Source of the DNA: Chryseobacterium sp. POL2
GTDB taxonomy: Bacteria; Bacteroidota; Bacteroidia; Flavobacteriales; Weeksellaceae
Assembly (NCBI RefSeq): GCF_011058315.1
Contig: NZ_CP049298.1
Coordinates: 1,364,001 to 1,428,000 of the forward strand
Length of the DNA stretch: 64,000 nucleotides
Reading direction: 5' to 3'
Shown: one piece after another, positions 55,939 through 64,000 of the stretch
Numbering within the stretch: position 1 is the first letter of the stretch
Layout: every line of letters starts with the position of its first letter
Notes under the pieces: generated by a model
The model's database searches: none
Seen by the model: the letters and a program-made list of their open reading frames with translations, nothing else
Told to the model about the DNA's origin: nothing
Translations under genes and position numbers: made by a program

Positions 55939-58900
55939 ATGAAGTTAGCAGAAATATCGATCAAAAGACCAACTTTAGTAATTGTACTTTTTACATTACT
56001 AACCTTGGGCGGATTGCTGAGTTATTCCATGATGGGATACGAGCTTATCCCAAAATTTGAAACCAATATGGTAACCATTTCTACGGTTTATCCTGGAGCT
56101 TCACCAAGTGAGGTGGAAACTTCGGTAACCCGAAAAATTGAAGATGCCGTTGGTTCCCTAGAAAACGTAAAAAAAGTAGAAGCATCTTCGTATGAAAGTT
56201 TATCGGTAATTATGGTTCAGTTGAATACTGGTGCCGATGTAGATTTCGCATTGAATGATGCCCAACGTAAAGTAAATGCCATCCTTTCTGAACTTCCTGA
56301 TGATGCGGATGCGCCATCACTTAACAAATTCTCGCTAGACGATATGCCAATTATGACATTGAGTATCTCCAGTGAAAAACTAAACTCGAAAGAACTTTAC
56401 GATCTTTTAGATAAAAAAATTGAGCCTACCTTTTCTCGTGTAAATGGTGTGGCACAAATTGACCTTGTTGGTGGACAAGAAAGAGAAATTCAAGTCAATA
56501 TTGATGAGAAAAAATTGCAAGGCTACGGACTGTCAATTGGACAAGTTCAGCAGGCTATTTTATCCTCCAATTTGGATTTCCCAACGGGTAATGTTAAAAC
56601 AAGAACGTCAAAATCTACCATTAGATTAGCGGGTAAATACAAGTCTATTGAAGAAATGAGAAACCTAGTTATCGCGGATAACAATGGTGCTCAGGTTCGT
56701 TTGTCAGACATTGCAACTGTATTCGATACAACTCAGGATATAGAAAAATTGGCGCGTTACAACCAACTTTCAACCATATTAATTCAGGTTAAAAAACAAT
56801 CTGATGCCAATGCGGTAGCGGTTTCGGAGAGTATTCAGAAAACCATGCAGGAAGTGGAAAAAAACTACGCAGCACAAGGTATTAAACTGAATATTGTAAA
56901 CGACTCAACAGAGTTTACACTAGCTGCAGCCGATCACGTAATCTTCGACTTGTTCTTGGCGATTATCTTGGTAGCAGTGGTGATGTTGTTATTCTTACAC
57001 TCTATTCGTAACGCATTTATCGTAATGGTAGCCATTCCGATGTCGTTAATTGCAGCTTTCATTGGTATGAACTTAATGGGTTATACCCTAAACTTGATGT
57101 CGTTACTAGGGCTTTCGCTCGTGGTTGGTATCTTGGTGGATGACGCGATTGTGGTGTTAGAAAACATTTACCGTCACATGGAGATGGGTAAATCTAAAAT
57201 TAGAGCCGCTTATGATGGTGCTTCAGAAATTGGATTTACAGTAACAGCAATTACATTGGTAATTGTGGTGGTGTTCTTACCAATTGCGATGAGTACAGGT
57301 TTGGTAGCTAACATCTTGGCGCAATTCTGTGTTACGGTAGTTATTGCCACTTTATTATCATTATTGGCTTCATTTACCATTATTCCTTGGTTGTCATCAA
57401 GATATGGTAAACTAGAACATTTAACAGGTAAAAACGCTTTCCAAAAATTCATCCTTTGGTTCGAAAAACAATTGGATGTATTCACACACTGGATTTCTGG
57501 TATTTTGGAATGGTGTCTTAAAACCACTTTAAGAAGAGTAACTACAGTTATTGTAACATTCTTACTATTACTTTCATCGTTTAGTTTAGTAGGTTTAGGA
57601 TTTATCGGTGGTGAATTCTTCCCGAAATTGGATAAAGGTGAATTCTTGGTTCAAATGGAATTGCCGAAAGATGCTTCTATTGAAAAAACCAACCAAGTCA
57701 CTTTGGAAGTTGAAAGATTCTTGAGAGAATATCCAGAAGTGGTAAACATGATTACAACTGTTGGACAACAATCTGGAGGAATGGGTGCCGCTCAATCTAC
57801 AGCCTATCAATCGGAAGTTCACGTTATATTAACCGACAAGTCTGAAAGATCCGAAAGTACAGATATCTTATCTGCAAAAATTAAAAGAGATCTTGAGGAG
57901 AAATTCACAGGAGTAGAATTTAAAACGGCACCAATGGGTATTATGGGGGCGGAAAGAGCGCCAATTGAAATGGTGGTAACCGCTCCAGATGTAGAAACAG
58001 CAACTAAAGAAGCGGAAAGAATTTTAGCTTTATTGAAAAAAGTTCCTGGCGCTATTGGTTCCGAACTTTCTACAGATACAGGTAACCCTGAAATCCGTGT
58101 GAACATGGATCGTGACAAAATGGCTTCGCTAGGTCTTAACCTTTCTAGTGTTGGGCAAGCGATGCAAACAGCTTTCAATGGTAATACAGATGGTAAATTC
58201 CGTGCTGGTGAATACGAATACGATATCAATATTAGATTTGCTGATGAAAGTAGAAAATCTATTGAGGATGTTAGAAATTTAATTTTCATTAATACAAAAG
58301 GAGAACAAGTAAGACTTAGTCAATTTGCTGATGTAGAAATGAGTTCTGGACCGAGTTTGTTACAACGTCGTGACAAATCTCCAGCGGTGAAAGTTCAGTC
58401 AAAAGTAGTAGGTCGTCCTTCGGGAGATGTTGCTAACGAATGGGCTGCTATGTTCATGGATAATGAGAAAACAAAACCTGCAGGTGTAGATTACATTTGG
58501 GGTGGAGATATGGAAAATCAATCCGAAGGTTTCGGTACTTTAGGGATTTCATTATTAGCAGCGATTATCTTGGTATACTTGGTAATGGTTTCTTTATACG
58601 ACTCGTTTGTATATCCGTTCGTGGTATTATTCTCAATTCCATTGGCGTTAATTGGGGTAATGGTCATCCTTGCCCTAACAGGAAATTCTTTGAATATCTT
58701 CACCATGTTGGGTATGATTATGTTGATTGGTCTCGTTGCAAAAAACGCGATTATGATTGTCGATTTTGCTAATATGAGAAAAGCAGCCGGTGCTAACACA
58801 CACGATGCCTTAATCCAAGCGAACCACGCACGTCTTCGTCCTATTTTGATGACCACCATTGCCATGATTTTTGGTATGATTCCAATTGCATTGGCAAAAG

Positions 58901-59127
58901 GTGCGGGTGCTGAGATGAACAACGGTCTTGCATGGGTAATTATCGGTGGTTTGACCTCATCGTTATTCCTAACCTTGATTATCGTACCAGTGGTGTATTC
59001 ATTATTTGATTCGGTACTAAGAAAATTCGGAAAAGAAGAAAAAATCGATTACGAAGCCGAAATGAAAGCCGACTATGAACACAGAGAACTGAGTGATGAT
59101 GGTTTTACACCAAAACATGTCAATTAA
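55939..59127 (+). CDS. RND efflux pump (HAE1/AcrB-like)
   Basis: A 1062-aa permease of full length, with 12 membrane helices and two periplasmic halves. Visible marks: ISIKRPTLVIVLFTLLTLGG at the start, GILVDDAIVVLENIYRH in TM4 (proton-relay Asp pair) and GLVAKNAIMIVDFANMRKAA in TM10. Together with the MFP and TolC-like genes it forms a tripartite exporter, probably for lipophilic compounds. The start is 8 bp after the adaptor gene. Confidence 0.93.
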   Translation: MKLAEISIKRPTLVIVLFTLLTLGGLLSYSMMGYELIPKFETNMVTISTVYPGASPSEVETSVTRKIEDAVGSLENVKKVEASSYESLSVIMVQLNTGADVDFALNDAQRKVNAILSELPDDADAPSLNKFSLDDMPIMTLSISSEKLNSKELYDLLDKKIEPTFSRVNGVAQIDLVGGQEREIQVNIDEKKLQGYGLSIGQVQQAILSSNLDFPTGNVKTRTSKSTIRLAGKYKSIEEMRNLVIADNNGAQVRLSDIATVFDTTQDIEKLARYNQLSTILIQVKKQSDANAVAVSESIQKTMQEVEKNYAAQGIKLNIVNDSTEFTLAAADHVIFDLFLAIILVAVVMLLFLHSIRNAFIVMVAIPMSLIAAFIGMNLMGYTLNLMSLLGLSLVVGILVDDAIVVLENIYRHMEMGKSKIRAAYDGASEIGFTVTAITLVIVVVFLPIAMSTGLVANILAQFCVTVVIATLLSLLASFTIIPWLSSRYGKLEHLTGKNAFQKFILWFEKQLDVFTHWISGILEWCLKTTLRRVTTVIVTFLLLLSSFSLVGLGFIGGEFFPKLDKGEFLVQMELPKDASIEKTNQVTLEVERFLREYPEVVNMITTVGQQSGGMGAAQSTAYQSEVHVILTDKSERSESTDILSAKIKRDLEEKFTGVEFKTAPMGIMGAERAPIEMVVTAPDVETATKEAERILALLKKVPGAIGSELSTDTGNPEIRVNMDRDKMASLGLNLSSVGQAMQTAFNGNTDGKFRAGEYEYDINIRFADESRKSIEDVRNLIFINTKGEQVRLSQFADVEMSSGPSLLQRRDKSPAVKVQSKVVGRPSGDVANEWAAMFMDNEKTKPAGVDYIWGGDMENQSEGFGTLGISLLAAIILVYLVMVSLYDSFVYPFVVLFSIPLALIGVMVILALTGNSLNIFTMLGMIMLIGLVAKNAIMIVDFANMRKAAGANTHDALIQANHARLRPILMTTIAMIFGMIPIALAKGAGAEMNNGLAWVIIGGLTSSLFLTLIIVPVVYSLFDSVLRKFGKEEKIDYEAEMKADYEHRELSDDGFTPKHVN

Positions 59128-59158
59128 ATTTATTAATCAATTATATTTTTAACCTTAG

Positions 59159-59190
59159 ATCCCGCTGGCTTTTGTCAGTGGGATTTTTTA
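59159..59190 (+). terminator. Terminator of the efflux operon
   Basis: ATCCCGCTG and CAGTGGGAT form a 9-bp stem (one G-T pair), followed by six T. Confidence 0.88.
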
Positions 59191-59710
59191 TTGAGAAACT
59201 GTCGCGAAGTTTTTAATTAAATATGAAACCAAAGATTAAACATAAGCCGTTGTGCATTTTGAAGCAAAAAAAATTCACTGATAATCAGTAGTATTTCATT
59301 CTTTTAGTATTATTTATATAAACAAAGTGTCTTTGTTTATCTTTAAAAGGACTTTACTGAACAAAACTTTGTTTTCCATTACGATAATTTAAACACAAAG
59401 CAAGACAAGAATTATTCAATACCATAATGAAAATAATTATAAACAAAGGCATTACATATATTCACCAAATACAATGAGTTAAAATGTACAATAGGTTAAA
59501 CATAATTAAATCTCTAATACCCATCATTTAGATTTCTCATTTCACTTTGTTTCATTCGAAATGGCAATCTTGAGACAAGCTGTTCTAAAGTCTAAAAGCA
59601 TTAGGTTTTGTCATTCCGACAAAGCTAGTATTATTACTGATATCGGATATTTGTAATAAGCAATCGAATATTATAAATGAGGCATATATAATGTTAATAA
59701 TATGCAAACA
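59191..59710. other. Gene-free AT-rich interval
   Basis: About 520 bp between two terminators. I see no open frame of note, no tRNA and no strong palindrome. Confidence 0.6.
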
Positions 59711-59742
59711 CAAAAAAAGCCGATTTCGAAAGAAATCGGCTT
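59711..59742 (-). terminator. Terminator of the first GEVED protein gene
   Basis: AAGCCGATTTC and GAAATCGGCTT form an 11-bp stem with a 4-nt loop and a T run on the minus strand. Confidence 0.9.
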
Positions 59743-59767
59743 CATTTTATTAAAATTAATTTAAATA

Positions 59768-61345
59768 TTAATCTTTAATTACTTTTGTAGTGGATACTGA
59801 ACCGTCGTTTGATTTAATAGTTACTAAATAAACGCCCTTCTTAAGATCACCTAATTGTAATTCTTCAGCAGCTGCTAAAGTTTTAACTGTTCTTCCTGAA
59901 ATATCTGAAACAATAATAGAAGATACATTCTTAACATCTGAAAGTTTTAATACATCTTTGAATGGGTTAGGATATACAGATGCTTTCAGTTTGTTAACAT
60001 CTGATACTGCTAATTCACCATAAGCAATCATATAATCTTCTGCCTGACCATTACCCATTTCGCTACAAGCTGTTGCTAGAGCTGGGTGCATAGTTGTAGA
60101 AGCACCTGACATGAAGTTATATTTAACTCTCATTGTTTTGTAACCAGGTGTTACTCCTGCAGGGATTGCAATATTACCATTTAATATAACAGGGTTATTG
60201 GTCGTACCTGAAGTTTGTACTTTTGTTGCGATCGTGTTGAAGTAAGATTCTCCAGCATCGTTAAAGTCACCATCGTTATTCCAGTCGATAAATACTGTAG
60301 TTGCCCATCCGTTAGCTGCGTTACCATTCGTTACACCTTGTACTTTGATAGGTAAAGTTGTAGCTGAAGTTGGTACAGGGATAACAATATTTCTGAAATC
60401 TTCATATGGTGTAACGGATCCTGGTGTAGCAGAAGACGTATTCGTAATACCAGAGAAAGTCATCGAAGAAATCGGGAATACATTCGTTGGTTGATTACTT
60501 GTTAATGGTCCACATACACCAACTGTTGCGTTAGTCATAAATGAAATTTCTTGACAACCTGTAGCTTCTCCAACTGGGTTAACAGGCACTACTTTAGCAT
60601 AATATGTTGTATTAGCCGCCAAAGATACGTTAATAGACGTAGATGAAGCTGAAATAGTCTCGTTGTAAATATTTGATCCACCAGGTGTTGTCCCTACTGT
60701 AACTTTATAGCTTGCAGTATTTGTACTTGCGTTCCATTTGATAGTATTAGTTCCTGAAGAAACTGTAGATCCTGCAGTTGGTGAAATAAATGTTGTACAG
60801 TTAGGTACAGTAGTCGCTACCTCTTGAACAATTTTTATATCATCTACAAAGAAGTTTCCAGTTCCTGAAGTTCTTTGCACCCAAACTCCTACTGCGTTAA
60901 CAGCATCTGGTGCTAAAACACCTGAAGGGATTGTTGCTGTTACAGTTGTACATGATGTTAATGCATCTGTCGTTAAAGTAATTGGATCCCCAACATAGTT
61001 GATATTCCAAAGACCACTATCTGGATCTTCAACAAAATAAGCCAAACGAGCTGTTCCTACTAGGCCTGCAGCTTTTTTGTATTTAATGCTTAATGTTGCG
61101 CCCATACCGTTACTGATCTGTCCTGTAGCATCTAACTGCACCATCCAACCCGTACTTGCTTGTGAAGGCGACAAAGCTAATTGTCCACCAAAACTACCAG
61201 CACAAGCCGCTGCACCTGTTACAGTACCACCACCGAATTGGCCATAGTAACCATCTTCTGTATCTTCAAAAGTTCCTGTAAAATTGTATTGAGCATTTGC
61301 CCCAATACCTAATGCCAAAAGGCAAGGGAATAGAATTTTCTTCAT
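59768..61345 (-). CDS. T9SS-secreted protein with fibronectin-like and GEVED domains (525 aa)
   Basis: A signal peptide (to about residue 18, GANAQ) precedes a jelly-roll-like domain (about 20-170, TGTFEDTEDGYYGQFGGG), an Fn3-like domain (about 180-275), a GEVED domain (about 335-445: VFIDWNNDGDFNDAGESYF, GNGQAEDYMI) and a type A sorting domain (about 455-525: VYPNPFKDVLKLSDVKNVSS). It is exported by T9SS and likely displayed on the surface as an adhesin or carbohydrate-binding protein. Paralogue of the next gene. Confidence 0.85.
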   Translation of the reverse strand: MKKILFPCLLALGIGANAQYNFTGTFEDTEDGYYGQFGGGTVTGAAACAGSFGGQLALSPSQASTGWMVQLDATGQISNGMGATLSIKYKKAAGLVGTARLAYFVEDPDSGLWNINYVGDPITLTTDALTSCTTVTATIPSGVLAPDAVNAVGVWVQRTSGTGNFFVDDIKIVQEVATTVPNCTTFISPTAGSTVSSGTNTIKWNASTNTASYKVTVGTTPGGSNIYNETISASSTSINVSLAANTTYYAKVVPVNPVGEATGCQEISFMTNATVGVCGPLTSNQPTNVFPISSMTFSGITNTSSATPGSVTPYEDFRNIVIPVPTSATTLPIKVQGVTNGNAANGWATTVFIDWNNDGDFNDAGESYFNTIATKVQTSGTTNNPVILNGNIAIPAGVTPGYKTMRVKYNFMSGASTTMHPALATACSEMGNGQAEDYMIAYGELAVSDVNKLKASVYPNPFKDVLKLSDVKNVSSIIVSDISGRTVKTLAAAEELQLGDLKKGVYLVTIKSNDGSVSTTKVIKD

Positions 61346-61370
61346 ATTAATAATTTATTTTTCAGTTCAA

Positions 61371-61402
61371 CAAATCTAAATATTTAATTCTATTTAAGCA
61401 AA
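61371..61402 (-). promoter_or_regulatory. Promoter of the 525-aa GEVED protein gene
   Basis: On the minus strand TTTG (61402-61399), 20 bp, TAGATTTG (61378-61371), matching the Bacteroidota -33/-7 consensus. Expected leader about 20 nt. Confidence 0.7.
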
Positions 61403-61520
61403 TTTTAAAAACAAATAGTTCCATAAACTTAAAACTAATCTTTTTTAAGTACCGATTTCACAATCGTATAAATAAAAAAAATATATCAATCTTATCCATT
61501 TTAATTGAACTATTTGATAA

Positions 61521-61551
61521 AAAAAAACACCATACATTTCTGTATGGTGTT
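61521..61551 (-). terminator. Terminator of the second GEVED protein gene
   Basis: AACACCATACA and TGTATGGTGTT form an 11-bp stem with a 4-nt loop and a T run on the minus strand. Confidence 0.9.
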
Positions 61552-61572
61552 ATCATTAATATGGATAAAAAG

Positions 61573-63066
61573 TTATTCTTTAATCACTTTAGTTGATTTA
61601 ACTTCTCCGTTTGCATATTTAATCGTTACAATATATACGCCTTTGTTAAGTGTTGACAAGTTAAGCTCTGTTGCAGGCTTCATGTCAGCTACTGTTCTTC
61701 CTGAAAGATCAGAAACGATAACAGATGTAGCATCTTTAACTTCCGAAATTCTTAATACATCTTTAAATGGATTAGGATATACAGATACATTAGACTTGTT
61801 GATATCAGACACTGCAGCCGTTGGTTCTTTTATTAAAATTGTATAATCCTCAACTTGCCCGTACTGTGTAGATCCACAAGCTGGTCCTTCTACACTAAAA
61901 TTCATTCTTACACGCATACGTGTATTACCTAAAACTGCGTTAGTTGGGATAGTGATATTACCTGTAGCTGTCGCTGTACTTGATAATGATGTTTTTTCGT
62001 TGTCTGAGAAAACACCGTCATTATTATAATCAATCCACACAGCCGTTTTATCTGAATCAAACTGACTAATTGTTACAGAAATTGGGTAAGCCGCTCCTCT
62101 ATTAACAGTTCCAAGAACGCCTGCCGTATTAGTAAAATCCTCATAACCAGCCGTTGATGTAGAACTATTATCAATACCTGCAAAAACTACTTTAGAAATC
62201 TTTTCATATTGTGTACTTGTTGCACCTGCAGCACAATAAGCTTTAGTAGAGTTAGTAGTGAATGTTACCTCTTGACATCCAACTGCATCTCCAACTGCAT
62301 TCGAAGGAACTATTTTAGCATAATATGTCTTGTTAACTTCTAATGGTACATACTGGGAAGTTATAGAACCTGCAACAGTTTGGTTGTATGCGTCGTTACC
62401 TCCAGGAGTTGTTCCAATAGATATTTTAAAATTAGTAGCTCCAGATACTGCGTTCCATTTCATTTCATAACCTCCTGCATTAACTTCAGCTCCAGCTGTA
62501 GGCGCAGTAATTGTGGTACATGTCGGTACGCTAGTTACTACCTCTTGTTTAATATCTATATCGTCAACAAAAATATTACCACTACCCGAAGTTCTCACAT
62601 AAAACGCTCCAAAGCCAACAATTTGTCCTGGCATAATTGTTCCTGCAGGAATTGTTCTTGTAGCAGTTGTACAAGTTGTTGTCGCCCCAGAAGTCAAAGA
62701 AATTGCTGCTCCCACAGGTACAACACTCCATTGATCAGAATCTTCATTATAAACGAAGTAAGCAACATACAAACTCCCAACAGCACCAGCCGCCTTTTTG
62801 TAACTGATTTTAAGATCAACTTTTTGACCGTTAGTAATTTGTCCTGTTTCCTCCATCATAACCATCCATCCCGTTTGCGATACTGATGCACTTGTTGCGA
62901 GCTGCCCTCCATACGTTCCTGTACAAGCAGCTGCAGTAGTAATAGTTCCTCCACCAAATTGTGCATAGTAACCATCTGCCGCATCTTCAAAAGTCCCGGT
63001 AAAATTAAATTGTGCATTTGCTACAAAACCTAATCCTAGCAATGCCGAAAATAAAATTTTCTTCAT
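61573..63066 (-). CDS. T9SS-secreted protein with fibronectin-like and GEVED domains (497 aa)
   Basis: From the ATG at 63066; the extra 52 residues of the longest frame lie upstream of a clear promoter and are not expressed. The order is the same as in its paralogue: signal peptide (FVANAQ), jelly-roll-like domain (TGTFEDAADGYYAQFGGG), Fn3-like domain, GEVED domain (VWIDYNNDGVFSDNEKT; YGQVEDYTI) and type A sorting domain (VSVYPNPFKDVLRISEVKDA). The two genes are a tandem duplication, each with its own promoter and terminator. Confidence 0.85.
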   Translation of the reverse strand: MKKILFSALLGLGFVANAQFNFTGTFEDAADGYYAQFGGGTITTAAACTGTYGGQLATSASVSQTGWMVMMEETGQITNGQKVDLKISYKKAAGAVGSLYVAYFVYNEDSDQWSVVPVGAAISLTSGATTTCTTATRTIPAGTIMPGQIVGFGAFYVRTSGSGNIFVDDIDIKQEVVTSVPTCTTITAPTAGAEVNAGGYEMKWNAVSGATNFKISIGTTPGGNDAYNQTVAGSITSQYVPLEVNKTYYAKIVPSNAVGDAVGCQEVTFTTNSTKAYCAAGATSTQYEKISKVVFAGIDNSSTSTAGYEDFTNTAGVLGTVNRGAAYPISVTISQFDSDKTAVWIDYNNDGVFSDNEKTSLSSTATATGNITIPTNAVLGNTRMRVRMNFSVEGPACGSTQYGQVEDYTILIKEPTAAVSDINKSNVSVYPNPFKDVLRISEVKDATSVIVSDLSGRTVADMKPATELNLSTLNKGVYIVTIKYANGEVKSTKVIKE

Positions 63067-63091
63067 AATTATTAAATTGTTTAATGAACGC

Positions 63092-63122
63092 CAAAAATAG
63101 ACAATAAGTAGCATTTTGCAAA
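63092..63122 (-). promoter_or_regulatory. Promoter of the 497-aa GEVED protein gene
   Basis: On the minus strand TTTG (63122-63119), 19 bp, TATTTTTG (63099-63092). It supports the ATG at 63066 as start. Confidence 0.7.
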
Positions 63123-63345
63123 TTTTAACAATCAATAAATAAATAAAAAATAATAAAACCCCAATAACAACACTATAAACAGGCATTTTAATAAAAATTA
63201 AAAAAATATTAAATATTATCAAATTCTTAATACTTTAAAATATATAGTTGATATATCTTAAAAATAGAGCTGTTACAGAAAAAAAATCTATCTCGGGTTT
63301 GTCTAGAAAAAACCACTATTCCCTAAAAAAGACAACAAAACCAAT

Positions 63346-63502
63346 GTCGCGTGAGGGATCGCCGTGGAAATCCTTATGCATGACGCGAGGCGGCGGAGCG
63401 TAGCGGAGCCGTCCGAGGGTCATGCATAAGATTGAAACAAAGAGCCCGACCACAAGATTTTCGACTTGGAAATAGCCTTGGAAAATCTTGTGGGCACGCC
63501 CA
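63346..63502. repeat. Structured intergenic GC-rich element with two stems
   Basis: Two perfect inverted repeats: CTTATGCATGAC (63373-63384 with 63419-63430) enclosing a GCGGCGGAGCGTAGCGGAGC-like core, and CCACAAGATTTTC (63450-63462 with 63481-63493). Outer bases GCGTGAGGG and GGGCACGCCC frame it. From memory, similar elements recur between genes in Chryseobacterium-like genomes. It follows the dnaE stop on the minus strand. Confidence 0.6.
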
Positions 63503-63523
63503 AAAAAATTTAGTTAAAAATAT

Positions 63524-64000
63524 TTAGTTTAGGAAAACTTCGTAGTTGTTAACATCGTGTACTATGCTGAGCAATTCATCGTTGATCTTGATGCGATGTT
63601 GCATGGATACCAATTCGATAACGCTGTTATCTTCAGGGTTTTTGACAAAGAAGCTTAGTTTTTGATCACCATAATCGTGTCCCAAAAATGAGTTTTTGAA
63701 AAAGTTAATATCCGAAGGGCGCAAACTATCCAGACTAACCACCACCGACATACTTTTTGCAAACTTGTCAAAAGCTTCTTTAAGTTCAATAACATCGTTA
63801 ACATTGACAAATACACGACCGTCTTTAACTTGCGCAAATTTGATTTTCAAAATGACAAATCGCTGAACTTCCAATTTTTCTTTCAGTTTCATATAATCGC
63901 GATCGCCCAACCGAAAAGAGTAAGAGCCTGTATAATCCTCCAAGGTTACAAACGCAACTTTCTCACCACTTTTGAAGCCATCCTGCACACGATATTCTGT
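63524..64000 (-). CDS. dnaE: DNA polymerase III subunit alpha, C-terminal end
   Basis: The frame is open to the window edge (159 residues seen; the start lies beyond 64000). It shows the OB-fold region of bacterial DnaE (EYRVQDGFKSGEKVAFVTLE, DYTGSYSFRLGDRDYMKLKE, LKIKFAQVKDGRVFVNVNDV) and the C-terminal IELVSMQHRIKINDELL. DnaE is the replicative polymerase. Confidence 0.8.
   Translation of the reverse strand, partial: TEYRVQDGFKSGEKVAFVTLEDYTGSYSFRLGDRDYMKLKEKLEVQRFVILKIKFAQVKDGRVFVNVNDVIELKEAFDKFAKSMSVVVSLDSLRPSDINFFKNSFLGHDYGDQKLSFFVKNPEDNSVIELVSMQHRIKINDELLSIVHDVNNYEVFLN

Overview
The window is low-G+C DNA of a Flavobacteriia bacterium, most likely Weeksellaceae (Chryseobacterium / Epilithonimonas / Elizabethkingia neighbourhood). 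This rests on T9SS type A sorting domains, GEVED-domain secreted proteins, TPR regulators with LuxR- or AraC-type C-termini, Bacteroidota promoters (TTTG, about 19 bp, TAnnTTTG), a fused OlsF-type acyltransferase and an IntDOT-like integrase. The genus is inferred from gene content only.

1-7.7 kb is accessory DNA: the end of a secreted surface protein, a chimeric IS3-family element built from two inverted copies, two tandem TPR regulators (one cut by the IS), a transposase relic and a frameshifted IS1182-family element.

7.7-30.7 kb is a genomic island of about 23 kb. It is bounded by a 21-bp direct repeat; the right copy is the 3' end of a tRNA-Phe gene beside a tyrosine recombinase, the left copy abuts the IS1182 element. 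It carries an uncharacterised four-gene cassette (DUF5675 plus two holin-like proteins), a DUF6943 gene, a seven-gene defence-type operon on the minus strand (AbiEi, AbiEii, PLD nuclease, HEPN-like protein, about 930-aa PIN protein, VPA1262/PLD-like protein, 489-aa helical protein), a replication and regulation module (DnaC-like ATPase, winged-helix protein, HTH protein, RteC), three small genes of which two are HTH proteins, and two YadA-head-like secreted proteins facing an AraC-type TPR regulator. No relaxase or transfer genes are visible, so the island looks mobilizable or decayed rather than self-transmissible. Four island genes are split by a single in-frame stop or a 1-nt shift, three of them within the defence operon.

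30.7-64 kb is mostly chromosomal backbone: two tRNA-Phe, olsF, aspartate kinase, fbp, menC, DUF6702, HupE/UreJ, an M1 peptidase, groES-groEL with a four-helix-bundle gene between them, an intact IS3-family element, a two-component module with a separate membrane protein, an M28 peptidase, ferredoxin, a thioredoxin-reductase-like flavoprotein, an RsmB-type methyltransferase, an HNH-like protein, a TetR-TolC-MFP-RND efflux operon, two paralogous T9SS-secreted GEVED proteins and the 3' end of dnaE.

The best candidate for an undescribed system is the PIN / VPA1262-like / 489-aa trio with its HEPN and PLD neighbours. Other good leads are the flanked four-helix-bundle gene inside groESL, paired 29-bp operator-like palindromes upstream of abiE, and matching NarL-type 7-2-7 sites upstream of the response regulator and the ferredoxin gene.
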